Shown here: positions 7,548-16,002 of the stretch, one piece after another
How the letters are laid out: each line of letters begins with the position of its first letter
How positions within the stretch are numbered: position 1 is the stretch's first letter
Origin: Pseudanabaena biceps
GTDB taxonomy: Bacteria; Cyanobacteriota; Cyanobacteriia; Pseudanabaenales; Pseudanabaenaceae
Length of the DNA stretch: 64,000 nucleotides
Reading direction: 5' to 3'
Assembly: GCA_013361095.1 (NCBI GenBank)
Contig: JAATWA010000001.1
Coordinates: forward strand, 2,830,501 to 2,894,500
Translations under genes and position numbers: made by a program
The notes under the pieces: model-generated
Told to the model about the DNA's origin: nothing
Database searches by the model: none
Seen by the model: only the letters and a program-made list of their open reading frames with translations

Positions 7548-7780
7548 TGAGTTTGCAATCCTCTCGATTTCCCGTTGTGCTTGACTCCTGTGTGCATTAG
7601 TCAATTGAAGCCCAAAGCGCCGATCAATTTTTAACCTGTCTATATGATTTATTCCCTCAAGAGATTAGGCAAGTTCTCCAGACTCAGGCAAGTGATTTAA
7701 AAAAGCCACCCATGTCGATTACAGACTTACTCAATGTTTTAAAAATCTCTGTGCCAAATTTTGTGATCAGGTTTAACTAA
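7547..7780 (+). pseudogene. PIN-domain toxin remnant
   Basis: Begins MSLQSSRFPVVLDSCVH, the typical first strand of a PIN domain with its catalytic Asp, and then hits an in-frame TAG. The same frame continues with DQFLTCLYDLFPQEIRQVLQ, KKPPMSITDLLNVLKI and PNFVIRFN, which resembles the C-terminal helices of the same toxin family. The central part carrying the other acidic residues is gone, so this is an internally deleted toxin next to an intact HTH antitoxin. Confidence 0.7.
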
Positions 7781-7858
7781 AAGCGATCGCCGACAAGGTT
7801 ATCGAAAAAAAATATTTCCTAACACTTTTGCGGTAAAGCTTAAATACGCTATAATCAC

Positions 7859-7878
7859 AAACCTATGCCTATAGGTTT
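7859..7878 (+). promoter_or_regulatory. Small inverted repeat in the rpsA leader
   Basis: AAACCTAT-GCCT-ATAGGTTT, perfect 8-bp arms, about 140 bases before the rpsA start. The leader 7781-8014 has no gene. It may contain the rpsA promoter and an autoregulatory structure, but no known riboswitch is recognisable. Confidence 0.4.
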
Positions 7879-8014
7879 TACTAAATATAAACAACATATT
7901 AACAACATAAGTAGGCGTAGGATGTAAACCGCAATAAGCTGTGATGGCTGATGCTCTTACATTTCTGGGAGGAAACCAGATAAATTCAAAACAGGAACAA
8001 GGAAAAATTTAGTT

Positions 8015-9091
8015 ATGATCAATCGGGCAAAAACTGCTACAGCTACCAATGTCGGCTTCACACATGAAGATTTCGCAAAACTTTTAGACAAATACGATTA
8101 TCACTTCAGCCCTGGCGACATCGTTGCAGGCACAGTATTCAGTATCGAGCCAAGAGGCGCACTTATTGACATTGGTGCAAAAACAGCAGCATACATCCCG
8201 ATTCAGGAAATGTCGATCAACAGAGTTGATCAAGCTGAAGAGGTTTTGCAAAACAATGAGACTCGCGAATTTTTCATTCTTGCCGATGAAAACGAAGAAG
8301 GACAGCTAACTCTCTCAATTCGTCGCATCGAGTACATGAGAGCATGGGAGCGCGTGCGTCAGTTGCAAGCAGAAGACGCAACCGTGCGATCGCTTATTTT
8401 TGCTACCAACCGTGGCGGCGCACTGGTCAGAATCGAAGGACTACGCGGATTCATCCCTGGTTCTCACATCAGCACCCGCAAACCCAAGGAAGAACTAGTT
8501 GGCGAAGAGTTGCCACTCAAGTTCTTGGAAGTAGATGAAGACCGTAACCGTCTCGTCCTCAGCCACAGACGCGCACTAGTCGAGCGTAAGATGAACAAGC
8601 TCGAAGTTGGCGAAGTCGTCATCGGTGTAGTCCGTGGTATTAAGCCCTACGGTGCATTCATCGACATCGGTGGTGTCAGTGGTTTGCTGCACATCTCCGA
8701 AATCTCCCACGAGCATATCGAAACTCCTCACAACGTCTTTAATGTCAATGACGAAGTGAAGGTAATGATTATTGATCTAGATGCTGAGCGCGGACGGATT
8801 TCTCTCTCTACCAAGCAACTTGAAGCTGAACCAGGTGATATGGTCAAAGATCCTCAGCTAGTCTATGACAAGGCTGAAGAGATGGCTGCTAAGTATCGCG
8901 AACAACTTAATGCTCCTCCCGCAGTAATGGAAATTGCATTACCAGCCGTGGAAGAAGAGTACGAAGTTCCTGATGCTATGGAAGAAGCAGAAATTCCTGA
9001 AGAAGTGGTTGCTGAAGAAGTAGTTGCTGAAGAAGTGATTTCTGAGGAAGTGGTTGCTGAAGTAGAAGAAGAAACTGTAGCTGAAGCTTAG
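8015..9091 (+). CDS. rpsA: 30S ribosomal protein S1
   Basis: Protein of 358 residues with three S1 RNA-binding domains at about residues 30-100 (GDIVAGTVFSIEPRGALIDIG), 118-185 (FATNRGGALVRIEGLRGFIPGSH) and 200-270 (GEVVIGVVRGIKPYGAFIDIG). This is the three-domain form usual in cyanobacteria and chloroplasts rather than the six-domain E. coli form. The last ~60 residues are a low-complexity acidic tail of repeated EEVVAEEVV units. It acts in mRNA recruitment to the 30S subunit. A long leader precedes it and two hairpins follow. Confidence 0.95.
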   Translation: MINRAKTATATNVGFTHEDFAKLLDKYDYHFSPGDIVAGTVFSIEPRGALIDIGAKTAAYIPIQEMSINRVDQAEEVLQNNETREFFILADENEEGQLTLSIRRIEYMRAWERVRQLQAEDATVRSLIFATNRGGALVRIEGLRGFIPGSHISTRKPKEELVGEELPLKFLEVDEDRNRLVLSHRRALVERKMNKLEVGEVVIGVVRGIKPYGAFIDIGGVSGLLHISEISHEHIETPHNVFNVNDEVKVMIIDLDAERGRISLSTKQLEAEPGDMVKDPQLVYDKAEEMAAKYREQLNAPPAVMEIALPAVEEEYEVPDAMEEAEIPEEVVAEEVVAEEVISEEVVAEVEEETVAEA

Positions 9092-9135
9092 TTAATTTGG
9101 GAACCTAAATCGGTTTCCTATTTCTTAAAACCCCT

Positions 9136-9178
9136 AAAAAACTTGAAAGGCTGGCTTTGCCAGCCTTTCAAGTTTTTT
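9136..9178 (+). terminator. Terminator-type hairpin after rpsA
   Basis: AAAAAACTTGAAAGGCTGGC / GCCAGCCTTTCAAGTTTTTT, TTT loop. The core GAAAGGCTGGC is shared with hairpins at 11696 and 58686, and in diverged form at 56811. Confidence 0.9.
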
Positions 9179-9183
9179 GTAAT

Positions 9184-9232
9184 TCAAAAGAGAGAGGGGG
9201 TAGCGCGGTGCGCTACCCCCTCTCTCTTTTGA
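9184..9232. repeat. Perfect hairpin between rpsA and the SDR gene
   Basis: TCAAAAGAGAGAGGGGGTAG-CGC / GCG-CTACCCCCTC..., loop GGT, 23-bp stem. It lies three bases from the stop of the convergent SDR gene and probably terminates it. Confidence 0.9.
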
Positions 9233-9234
9233 GC

Positions 9235-10170
9235 CTATTTTACCTCAGTCAATAAATTGGCAAGGCGAGGATATTTAGAAGTGAGTCCAAAGGTTTCGGG
9301 AGAGACGACATCGTAGGTAAAGTGGCGTTGAGCAATACAAAAACGATCCCATTCAGCAACTTCGATTCTAAATAGCTTAATCACGGTATCGAGAATGAAT
9401 GGAGTGATTTCTAATTGCCATCTGACCTTGAGATTGAGATGCTCACAAAACTGAGCGATTAAGTCTTGGGCTGTTAATCTTTGCATCCCCAAAACTAGGC
9501 GAGCTGGTGATTTTGGGACATCTGTTGTGATCAGCAGATACGTGATAATTTGGGCAATATCGATCGCATGGACAAAATGGAAGCTACCATCGGTCTTCAA
9601 AAATCTGGCGTACGGCACATATTTGAGAATGTCCTTAAGTCCTCTTGATAGGTGCGAATAGGGTTTATCTGCTGCGCCACCAAAGACGAGGGTGGGAAAT
9701 ACTGTAATCAGGCGATCGCGAATAATTGAATTTTCTAAGGTTGCTAGACAGGCGTGCTTGGAGGCAATATAGGCTGTGCCAAATTTACCCGCTTCAGGAA
9801 TGATTTGGTTGTGGGAGTCAAGAATGCTAGCGGTGGAGAAATAGATGGCGCGTTCGCATACTTCTGGATCTAGGGAAGAGAATAACTCAATGGTTTTATC
9901 GCGATTCACTACAAAGGCTTCATCTCCACCCCAACCTGCGGCGGTGCTGACGACAAACTCCATTGTTCTCAGTAATTCGCGATGATTACCAATATTTTGC
10001 ATTGAGTCTTCGATAATATGCACGTTGGCGCGATCGCTTAGATTGATTTGCAGTTTACGGCGATCGCGGACTAATAGATAAAGTTCGTAGTCGGTTTTAT
10101 CTAAAAGCATCTCAATCAAATAATGACCGACACAACCACTTGCACCTGTAATAAAGACTTTTTTGGGCAT
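9235..10170 (-). CDS. NAD(P)-dependent epimerase/dehydratase (extended SDR)
   Basis: Rossmann-fold enzyme of 311 residues. The N-terminal nucleotide-binding motif is VFITGASGCVGHYLIE (GxxGxxG). A YIASK segment (residues ~135-139) supplies the catalytic Tyr-x3-Lys, and FPTLVFGG and FHFVHAIDIAQ are usual for extended SDRs. The start is set at the Met that begins MPKKVFITG, giving a normal Rossmann start; an upstream Met would add ten residues. The substrate cannot be told from sequence. No operon partner is evident, since the next gene upstream is separated by three hairpins. Confidence 0.8.
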   Translation of the reverse strand: MPKKVFITGASGCVGHYLIEMLLDKTDYELYLLVRDRRKLQINLSDRANVHIIEDSMQNIGNHRELLRTMEFVVSTAAGWGGDEAFVVNRDKTIELFSSLDPEVCERAIYFSTASILDSHNQIIPEAGKFGTAYIASKHACLATLENSIIRDRLITVFPTLVFGGAADKPYSHLSRGLKDILKYVPYARFLKTDGSFHFVHAIDIAQIITYLLITTDVPKSPARLVLGMQRLTAQDLIAQFCEHLNLKVRWQLEITPFILDTVIKLFRIEVAEWDRFCIAQRHFTYDVVSPETFGLTSKYPRLANLLTEVK

Positions 10171-10215
10171 TCTCTTAATAACTATTTTCCCTGTACGCAA
10201 AATTGATTATCTCAC

Positions 10216-10273
10216 TTCAAAACCCAAAAAGAATGGTGGTACTAAGCGCCACCATTCTTTTTGGGGTTTTGAA
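10216..10273. repeat. Hairpin with CAAAACCCAAAAAG arms
   Basis: TTCAAAACCCAAAAAGAATG-GTGG pairs with CCACCATTCTTTTTGGGGTT-TTGAA; the loop is larger than usual. First of three hairpins in the 323-bp gene-free stretch 10171-10493. Confidence 0.8.
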
Positions 10274-10297
10274 GCTGTCGCCATTCTTGTTAGGACA

Positions 10298-10400
10298 TAC
10301 AGCGCTTTGCGCCCAAACCCGAACCAAGAATTTTTTAAAAGTGTTGCAAAGCAACACTTTTAAAAAATTCTTGTGGTTCATTTGATCGGAAATTACTGTA
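10298..10400. repeat. Family-B MITE-like unit
   Basis: Begins TACAGCGCTTTGCGC-C, then AAACCCGAACC, then a hairpin (10321-10379; AGAATTTTTTAAAAGTGTTGC with a GCAAAGC tip), then GGAAATTACTGTA. Near-identical organisation occurs at 14524-14626 and, inverted, at about 31077-31167. It is a 100-bp unit with a mini-hairpin at one end and a long hairpin in the centre. Confidence 0.8.
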
Positions 10401-10454
10401 AAACCCAAATAGTGTAAGGCGGCGCTTCGCGCCGCCTTACACTATTTGGGTTTT
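10400..10454. repeat. Perfect hairpin with AAAACCCAAATAG arms
   Basis: AAAACCCAAATAGTGTAAGG-CGGCGC, loop TTC, complementary arm ending TTTT at 10454; tip GCTTCGC. It is followed by GATTTGTCCT as in other copies. Confidence 0.9.
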
Positions 10455-10493
10455 GATTTGTCCTGATACAAGTGGCGACAAGTACTGTGATGT

Positions 10494-11636
10494 TCAAAGC
10501 AGTTTTTGGTAATGCTTAATATGCATTTGGGCTGAACTTTGCCATGTGTATTTTGGCAAAATTGCTTGACTGGCTTGGACTAGGGCTTGGCTAATATCAG
10601 GATTAGTAATAGCAATCATCGCTTGGGCGATCGCTTCTATACGATCAGGATCAACAAAAACGGCTTGATTCGCTGATAGAAATTCGGTAAAAGGTGGACA
10701 GTTGGAGGTAATTACGGGTAAACCTGAAGCGATCGCCTCCATGATCACCAAGCCCCAGCCTTCTTTGGAGGATGGAAATACAAACACATCTGTAGAGCGA
10801 TATAACGCTGCTAACTCTTGATCTGTTAGGACACCTGTAATAATTAAGGATTTAGTAATATCTAAATCCTGTGCGACTTGCAAAAATTGATCGCGATAGT
10901 CCTGATAGTCAAATAGAGTTGCCCCGCCCGCGATCACTAACTGTGCTTGGGGCAATTCTTGGAGAACCTGAGCAAAGGCTTGAATTAATTTAATAGAATT
11001 TTTGCGCGGCTCAATACCACCCACAGTCAAATAAATTGGTGTACTTGCTAATCCAAATCTCTGCTTGATTTGTGGCTCACTGCCATCGCGATCGCAGGAA
11101 AATCTCTGCATATTTACGCCATTGATCACTCGCGGCGCTTGAATTTGATAAAGATCATGGATCTGCTTTTGCCAGCCTAAACTGACACATAAACAGAGTT
11201 CCGCTTCCCGAATCGACCGATCCTGACAGGATCTCAAGTAAGGACTGTTGTAATCTTCGATATGGTGGATAGTGCGGACAAAGTGAGGGATTAATCCTTG
11301 CGATCTCAACATGGCTAGAGCATTGGCACTGATGCAGTCCTGAGCGTGGTAGATATCATAATCTAACGGCACAGTTTGCAAATAGTTCACAAATTCTTGG
11401 ATGCGCTGCTGAATTAGTTGATCGACTTCCTTTGGTGCTGATCGGGTAAGAATTGTCTGCACATCACAATCTAAATGACGCTCAAAACCTAGTCCGTCTT
11501 TATCGAGGGCAAAAATACAAACTTGATGTCCCTCTGCTTGTAAGGCTGCACCTAGCTCTAGGGTATGGATGACACTGCCTCTCGGTTTAGTGGAGTAGGT
11601 GAGTAGGGCGATGCGTAGTTTAGAAGGGGGATTCAT
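10494..11636 (-). CDS. GT4-family glycosyltransferase (MSMEG_0565-like)
   Basis: Retaining GT-B glycosyltransferase of 380 residues. The N-terminus RIALLTYSTKPRGSVIHTLE is characteristic of the MSMEG_0565-type subfamily found in actinobacteria and cyanobacteria. The C-terminal donor-binding domain has LTVGGIEPRKNSIKLIQAF and the EX7E motif SSKEGWGLVIMEAIASGLP. It probably transfers a sugar from a nucleotide donor to a cell-envelope or secreted acceptor, but the acceptor is unknown. It is transcribed divergently from the ABC-2 permease gene, with a long hairpin between them. Confidence 0.85.
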   Translation of the reverse strand: MNPPSKLRIALLTYSTKPRGSVIHTLELGAALQAEGHQVCIFALDKDGLGFERHLDCDVQTILTRSAPKEVDQLIQQRIQEFVNYLQTVPLDYDIYHAQDCISANALAMLRSQGLIPHFVRTIHHIEDYNSPYLRSCQDRSIREAELCLCVSLGWQKQIHDLYQIQAPRVINGVNMQRFSCDRDGSEPQIKQRFGLASTPIYLTVGGIEPRKNSIKLIQAFAQVLQELPQAQLVIAGGATLFDYQDYRDQFLQVAQDLDITKSLIITGVLTDQELAALYRSTDVFVFPSSKEGWGLVIMEAIASGLPVITSNCPPFTEFLSANQAVFVDPDRIEAIAQAMIAITNPDISQALVQASQAILPKYTWQSSAQMHIKHYQKLL

Positions 11637-11695
11637 AGAATCAGATCGAGTAGAACGATAATTTAAGGGTCTTGAACATTTACAGTTTGTGCAGT

Positions 11696-11748
11696 CCCAG
11701 AAAAATTTTGAAAGGCTGGCTTCGCCAGCCTTTCAAAATTTTTCTGGG
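11696..11748. repeat. Perfect hairpin in the divergent intergenic region
   Basis: CCCAGAAAAATTTTGAAAGG-CTGGC, loop TTC, perfect 25-bp stem, tip GCTTCGC. It is followed by GTTTAAGCCCAAAGCGCTGTA, the right-hand end of a family-B-like unit. It lies between two gene starts rather than after a stop, so it is not simply a terminator. Confidence 0.9.
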
Positions 11749-11809
11749 TTTGGGTTTAAGCCCAAAGCGCTGTAGTATTGATGATGCATCACTTTCATGT
11801 TGTAATCCC

Positions 11810-12607
11810 ATGAACTTTAGCTTGAATCTAAGTCTAAGTTTAGGTCGCGTTTGGGCGATCGCCACCAATGTATTTCGCGAAACTGTGCGCGAACAGGTGT
11901 TGTATTTATCTTTGCTATATTCCTTAATTTTGGTATCAGCGATGCTGATGCTGCCAGAGTTTTCCTATGATTCCTCGGCAAAGATGATTGTTGATGTCGG
12001 TATTGCCGCGATCGAAGTGGTCAGCCTAATTGTGGCGGTACTAGTTGGCACAAATTTAATCAATAAAGAGGTTGATAAACGCACAATTTTCATCTTGATC
12101 GCCAAGCCAATGCACCGTGCTGAATTTGTATTAGGCAAGCATCTGGGCTTAACGGCTGTGGCTGCGGCGTTAGTGTCGATTATGACGGTGATTTTTATCG
12201 CGCTAATGACAATTAAGCAAATCCCGATTCCCATTCCTGCGATTATCACCGCTAACTTTTTTATCTTTTGGCAAATCATGCTGTTAGGTGCGATCGCAAT
12301 TTTCTTCGGTTCTTTTTCAAGCTCCTTGATTGCCTCGTTGCTGACCCTTGGCGCTTATTTGATCGGCAACTTTAGCCGAGATTTGTTGCTTTTAGGTGAA
12401 ATATCTAAAAACCCCAGCCTGCAAGTCGTTACACGCACTCTTTACATGATCTTGCCTGACCTGTCACGGTCAAATCTCAAAAATGAGGCGGTTTACAATA
12501 TTTTGCCGAGCATCGCCGATATGTTTAACAATGGTGTTTACACTCTCAGCTATGCCCTGTTAACCCTCGCGATCGCTATTCTCATTTTTGCCCGTCGCCA
12601 GTTTTAA
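11810..12607 (+). CDS. ABC-2-type transporter permease
   Basis: Membrane protein of about 265 residues with six predicted helices, e.g. LYLSLLYSLILVSAMLML, VVSLIVAVLVGTNLI, and a C-terminal LTLAIAILIF followed by ARRQF. The coupling region NKEVDKRTIFILIAKP-MHRAEFVLGKHLG matches ABC-2 permeases of the NatB/NosY/GldF kind, which pair with a separate ATPase. No ATPase gene is adjacent. The start is placed at ATG 11810 (MNFSLNLSLSLGRVWAIA) because the upstream in-frame region overlaps the repeat hairpin and has no coding character. Confidence 0.8.
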   Translation: MNFSLNLSLSLGRVWAIATNVFRETVREQVLYLSLLYSLILVSAMLMLPEFSYDSSAKMIVDVGIAAIEVVSLIVAVLVGTNLINKEVDKRTIFILIAKPMHRAEFVLGKHLGLTAVAAALVSIMTVIFIALMTIKQIPIPIPAIITANFFIFWQIMLLGAIAIFFGSFSSSLIASLLTLGAYLIGNFSRDLLLLGEISKNPSLQVVTRTLYMILPDLSRSNLKNEAVYNILPSIADMFNNGVYTLSYALLTLAIAILIFARRQF

Positions 12608-12626
12608 ATTTTGTTACTTCCTTCCC

Positions 12627-12677
12627 AGTGAATAATTAGGGGTGCGCGGCGAAGCCGCGCGCCCCTAATTATTCACT
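12627..12677. repeat. Hairpin between permease and aldo/keto reductase genes
   Basis: AGTGAATAATTAGGGGTGCG-CGGC, loop GAA (tip GCGAAGC), complementary arm ending TTCACT. CTTCCC precedes it, as in other copies. Confidence 0.85.
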
Positions 12678-12705
12678 TTAGAATTGTATTTTTGGTGAAC
12701 AAACT

Positions 12706-13833
12706 ATGCGCTACCGTCGTTTTGGCAAAACTGAGATGCTTCTATCGGTGTTTTCCTTAGGAGCAATGCGTTACAACGCATCGGCGGAAAATGCCCATAG
12801 GACTATTGATCACGCCTTAGAAGTGGGGATCAATCACATTGAAACCGCTCAGGGCTATGGAAAAAGTGAAGAATTTATCGGTAAAGCGATGCGTAATGGC
12901 TTAGCTAAACAACGCGATCGCTTTTATCTAACCACCAAAATATCACCAACTAAAGATGCCGACTCCATGCGTCGCCAAATCGAGCAGTCTCTCAAAAGAA
13001 TGAATGTGAGTTACCTCGATAACTTCGATATTCATGGCATTAACTTAAAAGAACATCTCGATCTCGTTACTAATCCCAAAGGTTGCATGAAGGCTGTGCA
13101 GGAAGCGATCGATCAAAAAATGATTGGTCATGTTGGCTTCTCTACCCATGCACCTCTAAATATAATTCTGGATACACTCAACACCGATTTATTTGAATCG
13201 ATTAACTTACATTACTATTTCTTCAATCAGCGCAATGCCCCTGCTGTCCAACTAGCCCATGAAAAAGACATGGGTGTATTTATCATTTCGCCATCCGATA
13301 AGGGAGGAATGCTTTATACTCCCCCTGAAGAACTTGATGGTGTTAGCTATCCCTTCTCACCTTTGTATTTAGGCGATCGCTTTTTGCTTAGCGATCCCCG
13401 TGTGCATACCCTCAGCCTTGGAGCAGCTAATCCTGAGGAAATCGACTCACACCAAGATGCATGGGATCACGATGAGCCTCTGTCAGAACTTGAGTTAGCA
13501 GTTTTTGATTGCATCAATCGCCGCTATACCTTACTCGAAGGCGATCGCTGTTCTCAATGTTATGAATGTCTACCTTGTCCTGAAAGCATTAATATTCCAG
13601 AAGTGCTGCGCCTCAGAAATTTAGCAGTCGCCTTTGATATGGTGGAGTTTGGCAAATATCGCTACAAAATGTTTGAAAACGCGGGACATTGGTTCCCTGG
13701 ACGTAAAGCGATTCATTGCACTGATTGTGGGGATTGCTTGCCACGCTGTCCCGAAAATTTAGATATTCCTAAACTTTTGCGTAATACCCACGATCGCCTC
13801 CATAGCGGCGAAGGTCGAAGATTGTGGGAATAG
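12706..13833 (+). CDS. Aldo/keto reductase with C-terminal 4Fe-4S motifs
   Basis: Protein of 375 residues. The N-terminal (beta/alpha)8 aldo/keto reductase domain (residues ~1-260) shows NHIETAQGYGKSEE (catalytic Tyr), LTTKISP (Lys) and FDIHGIN (His). The C-terminus carries two ferredoxin-like Cys clusters, CSQCYECLPCP (~residues 282-292) and CTDCGDCLPRCP (~344-355), a known architecture of iron-sulfur oxidoreductases in this superfamily. It is a cytoplasmic redox enzyme of unknown substrate. A hairpin overlaps the stop codon. Confidence 0.9.
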   Translation: MRYRRFGKTEMLLSVFSLGAMRYNASAENAHRTIDHALEVGINHIETAQGYGKSEEFIGKAMRNGLAKQRDRFYLTTKISPTKDADSMRRQIEQSLKRMNVSYLDNFDIHGINLKEHLDLVTNPKGCMKAVQEAIDQKMIGHVGFSTHAPLNIILDTLNTDLFESINLHYYFFNQRNAPAVQLAHEKDMGVFIISPSDKGGMLYTPPEELDGVSYPFSPLYLGDRFLLSDPRVHTLSLGAANPEEIDSHQDAWDHDEPLSELELAVFDCINRRYTLLEGDRCSQCYECLPCPESINIPEVLRLRNLAVAFDMVEFGKYRYKMFENAGHWFPGRKAIHCTDCGDCLPRCPENLDIPKLLRNTHDRLHSGEGRRLWE

Positions 13834-13870
13834 AAGAGAGTTGCGGCGCAGAGCGCCGCAACTCTCTTCT
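13832..13870. terminator. Perfect hairpin overlapping the aldo/keto reductase stop
   Basis: AGAAGAGAGTTGCGGCGC / complement with AGA loop. The GAGAGTTGCGGCGC core is the same as at 32570 and 40762. Confidence 0.85.
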
Positions 13871-13903
13871 TATTATATTCCTGATTTTATAGCTGTCACC
13901 CAG

Positions 13904-13968
13904 TGAAACCCAAGAATAGATTAGCGGCGCTCCGCGCTGCCAATCTATTCTTGGGTTTAGGGTTTCAT
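13904..13968. repeat. AAACCC-arm hairpin with partly mismatched core
   Basis: AAACCCAAGAATAGATTAGC... pairs with the arm ending TTGGGTTT at 13958, with mismatches around the GCGCTCCGCGC centre. An outer TGAAACCC / GGGTTTCA pair extends it. Confidence 0.75.
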
Positions 13969-14030
13969 TGATTTTTTGGTAGGATCAAAGATGCTGCGTA
14001 TTTTAAGAAAAAATAATATCTGAGAAAACT

Positions 14031-14522
14031 ATGGCTTCTAGCTACTCTTTTGACATTGTGAGCGATTTTGATCATCAAGAACTAGTCAATGCGATCGACC
14101 AAACTCGCCGTGAAATTGTTAGTCGCTACGACTTAAAAAATACCAACACTGAAATTGAACTAGATAAGGAACTAATCACAATCAAAACCAATAGTGAAAT
14201 GACCCTTACCTCTGTGGTTGATATGATGCAGACCAAGGCAATTAAACGCAGTTTATCTCTAAAAATCTTCGACTATGGCGATGTAGAGTCAGCTAGTGGT
14301 AATCGCGTGATTCAAAAGATTACACTCAAGCGTGGCATTGAGCAGGAGCAAGCCAAAAAATTGTCTAAAACTATCCGTGATAATTTTCCTAAATCACAGG
14401 CTTCCATTCAAGGTGATGCTTTACGAGTTACTTCCAAGTCCAAGGATGAGCTTCAAGAAATCATTCAGCTCGTAAAAACGGAAGATTTCCCCCTCGCCTT
14501 ACAGTTCACCAACTATCGCTAA
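14031..14522 (+). CDS. yajQ: YajQ family nucleotide / cyclic-di-GMP-binding protein
   Basis: Protein of 163 residues matching YajQ over its whole length: [69 protein letters not shown] and [13 protein letters not shown]. YajQ proteins have two RNP-like domains; some bind c-di-GMP and act with transcription factors. The role in cyanobacteria is not established. It is a single gene with family-B and GC hairpins downstream. Confidence 0.95.
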   Translation: MASSYSFDIVSDFDHQELVNAIDQTRREIVSRYDLKNTNTEIELDKELITIKTNSEMTLTSVVDMMQTKAIKRSLSLKIFDYGDVESASGNRVIQKITLKRGIEQEQAKKLSKTIRDNFPKSQASIQGDALRVTSKSKDELQEIIQLVKTEDFPLALQFTNYR

Positions 14523-14523
14523 A

Positions 14524-14626
14524 TACAGTGCTTTGCGCTCAAACCCGAACCAATAATTTTGTTAAAAGTGTTGCAAAGCAAAACTTTTAACAAAATTATT
14601 GTGGCTCGTTTGCTCGGAAATTGCTG
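14524..14626. repeat. Family-B MITE-like unit, second copy
   Basis: TACAGTGCTTTGCGCTC, AAACCCGAACC, then a hairpin (14551-14601, CAATAATTTTGTTAAAAGT arms around a GTTGCAAAGC tip), then GGCTCGTTTGCTCGGAAATT. It starts two bases after the yajQ stop. Confidence 0.8.
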
Positions 14627-14655
14627 AGCCACCCAAGAGAGAGTGGCTCAGATTG

Positions 14656-14698
14656 ACCAGAATCGGTGGGGCGGCAAAGCCGCCCCACCGATTCTGGT
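14656..14698. terminator. Perfect hairpin between convergent yajQ and DUF4079 genes
   Basis: ACCAGAATCGGTGGGGCGGC, loop AAA, full complement, then TTTTAT. Tip GCAAAGC. Confidence 0.85.
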
Positions 14699-14713
14699 TT
14701 TATATGTAGATCC

Positions 14714-15196
14714 CTAAGCTGCTTTAAACATATTTTCTAGAATTCTCTGCACAATTTGCCAACCTGTCAGGGTTTGCCACGCAAAAACACCGATTAGAGC
14801 TGTATTTACGGTGATGTGAGTAATTCGCGCCCATTCCTTGCCCTGTTGCAACAAGGGAGCAAGAGCTGTTGAAAGAGCGGCTAAAGATGCTAAGCCCAGA
14901 CCCGCGATCAAATGTCCACCAAAAAACAACTTGCCATTGTTGTTATAAGTGACAGCCATACCACCGACGGCTCCCACCACCATCAGCACCAAAAAGATTG
15001 AGCCAAGTTTGTGATGTAGAAGGTTGTAACGCTTGGCGATCAGGGCTTTTTTTTCTTCACCTTCAGTACTCCGAATCCTGCGATATTGCCAGCCGACATA
15101 GCCAGCATAAAGCGCCAAAATTAGAGTTAAGAACATTAGCAATGGGTGAGCAAAAGTCACCACAGTTTTAAACGGTTCTGGAATTGCAACGATCAT
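14714..15196 (-). CDS. DUF4079 family membrane protein
   Basis: Protein of 160 residues with four predicted membrane helices (about 12-34, 66-85, 90-115 and 125-148), matching the cyanobacterial/plastid DUF4079 family. The segments HPLLMFLTLILALYAGYVGW, LLHHKLGSIFLVLMVVGA and FFGGHLIAGLGL carry conserved His residues at helix ends, reminiscent of cytochrome b561-type haem ligation; the redox role is inference. A single gene on the minus strand. Confidence 0.8.
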   Translation of the reverse strand: MIVAIPEPFKTVVTFAHPLLMFLTLILALYAGYVGWQYRRIRSTEGEEKKALIAKRYNLLHHKLGSIFLVLMVVGAVGGMAVTYNNNGKLFFGGHLIAGLGLASLAALSTALAPLLQQGKEWARITHITVNTALIGVFAWQTLTGWQIVQRILENMFKAA

Positions 15197-15246
15197 AGTT
15201 CTATTCTTGGGATGTTCTTAGGACAATAGTGCTGGAAATATTTTGT

Positions 15247-15270
15247 AAGCAGCTAGGCGCAATTAAATAT
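15247..15270. repeat. Fragment of a family-D (CTAGGC-AATTAAA) repeat
   Basis: AGCAGCTAGGCGCAATTAAA resembles the edge sequences seen near 60718, 63085 and 61547 (TAGCTAGGC / CTAGGCATAATTAAA). It is a short solo fragment. Confidence 0.45.
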
Positions 15271-15344
15271 TATTAGATTGTATAGCGATCGCCAATTGAG
15301 TCAATACATTCGAGCTTCCCAGTGAATAATAATTTATTTGAGTA

Positions 15345-15827
15345 TTAGATCGCTTCCCAATCACGAAATGTGGCGGCTTGTCCACAAAGTTCACCTTGTG
15401 GATTGATCACATTCCAGATAATTGCTTGATTAATATAAAAGCGATCGCCTGTACTAGCAATCCGAATGCCACGGTAGTTATTGATATATCCCTGAGATTT
15501 TGCTTGAGCAAGAAGTTGTTCCCTTTCGCTTCGTTCTATTGGCTCAGCCGTAAAACGTGATGGGGTAGAAGTAAAAGTTTGCCAATCCATTTTCCAGAGT
15601 TCTAATGCTTTTTGATTGCCATAGTTGAGGATAGGATCGGCTTGAGTACCATGAGACACCACCACAAAATCCACATTAAAGAGAGAATTTGCAATTTCTA
15701 ATGGTGAGTAATGATTAGGAAATGACATCAAACTATTCCCAGTCCAATACTTAAAGCTATAAAGCAGTAACTGCACATGTTCTAATTGGTCTTCTTGAAG
15801 CCAAGGCTTGGGTTTATTGATATTCAT
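15345..15827 (-). CDS. MEKHLA domain-containing protein
   Basis: Protein of 160 residues recognisable as a stand-alone MEKHLA domain: PLEIANSLFNVDFVVVSHGT, DPILNYGNQKALELWKMDWQ, TPSRFTAEPIERSEREQLL, GYINNYRGIRIASTGDRFYI. The domain is PAS-like and occurs at the C-terminus of plant HD-ZIP III proteins and alone in cyanobacteria; it may sense a small ligand or redox state. No partner is adjacent. Confidence 0.8.
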   Translation of the reverse strand: MNINKPKPWLQEDQLEHVQLLLYSFKYWTGNSLMSFPNHYSPLEIANSLFNVDFVVVSHGTQADPILNYGNQKALELWKMDWQTFTSTPSRFTAEPIERSEREQLLAQAKSQGYINNYRGIRIASTGDRFYINQAIIWNVINPQGELCGQAATFRDWEAI

Positions 15828-15854
15828 GAGTTTTCTGAAACTGATTTGCTATAC

Positions 15855-15926
15855 AGCGCTTTGCGCTTTCTTAAAGCCCAAGCCTGCAAAGATGCGCTCC
15901 TACGGAGCGCATCTTTGCAGGCTTGG
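15855..15926. repeat. Mini-hairpin plus long hairpin upstream of dnaE-n
   Basis: AGCGCTTTGCGCT (15855-15867) is followed, after TTCTTAAAGC, by a perfect stem CCAAGCCTGCAAAGATGCGC-TCC with a TAC loop (15878-15926). The same arrangement, mini-hairpin / TTCTTAAA / hairpin, recurs at 31540-31614. Confidence 0.85.
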
Positions 15927-16002
15927 ATAATTTTATTTTATACAACGACACTATGAGGATCGTGTTAACCTAGCTATCTAGATTTGAATTTTATAGAGCG
16001 CT

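Noticed and set aside
7781..8014. Riboswitch in the rpsA leader
   Set aside because: Only one small palindrome is visible; no known aptamer core is recognisable.
10163..10408. Short open frames on both strands inside the hairpin cluster
   Set aside because: They are by-products of the palindromes (both strands open, near mirror-image peptides) and have no family match.
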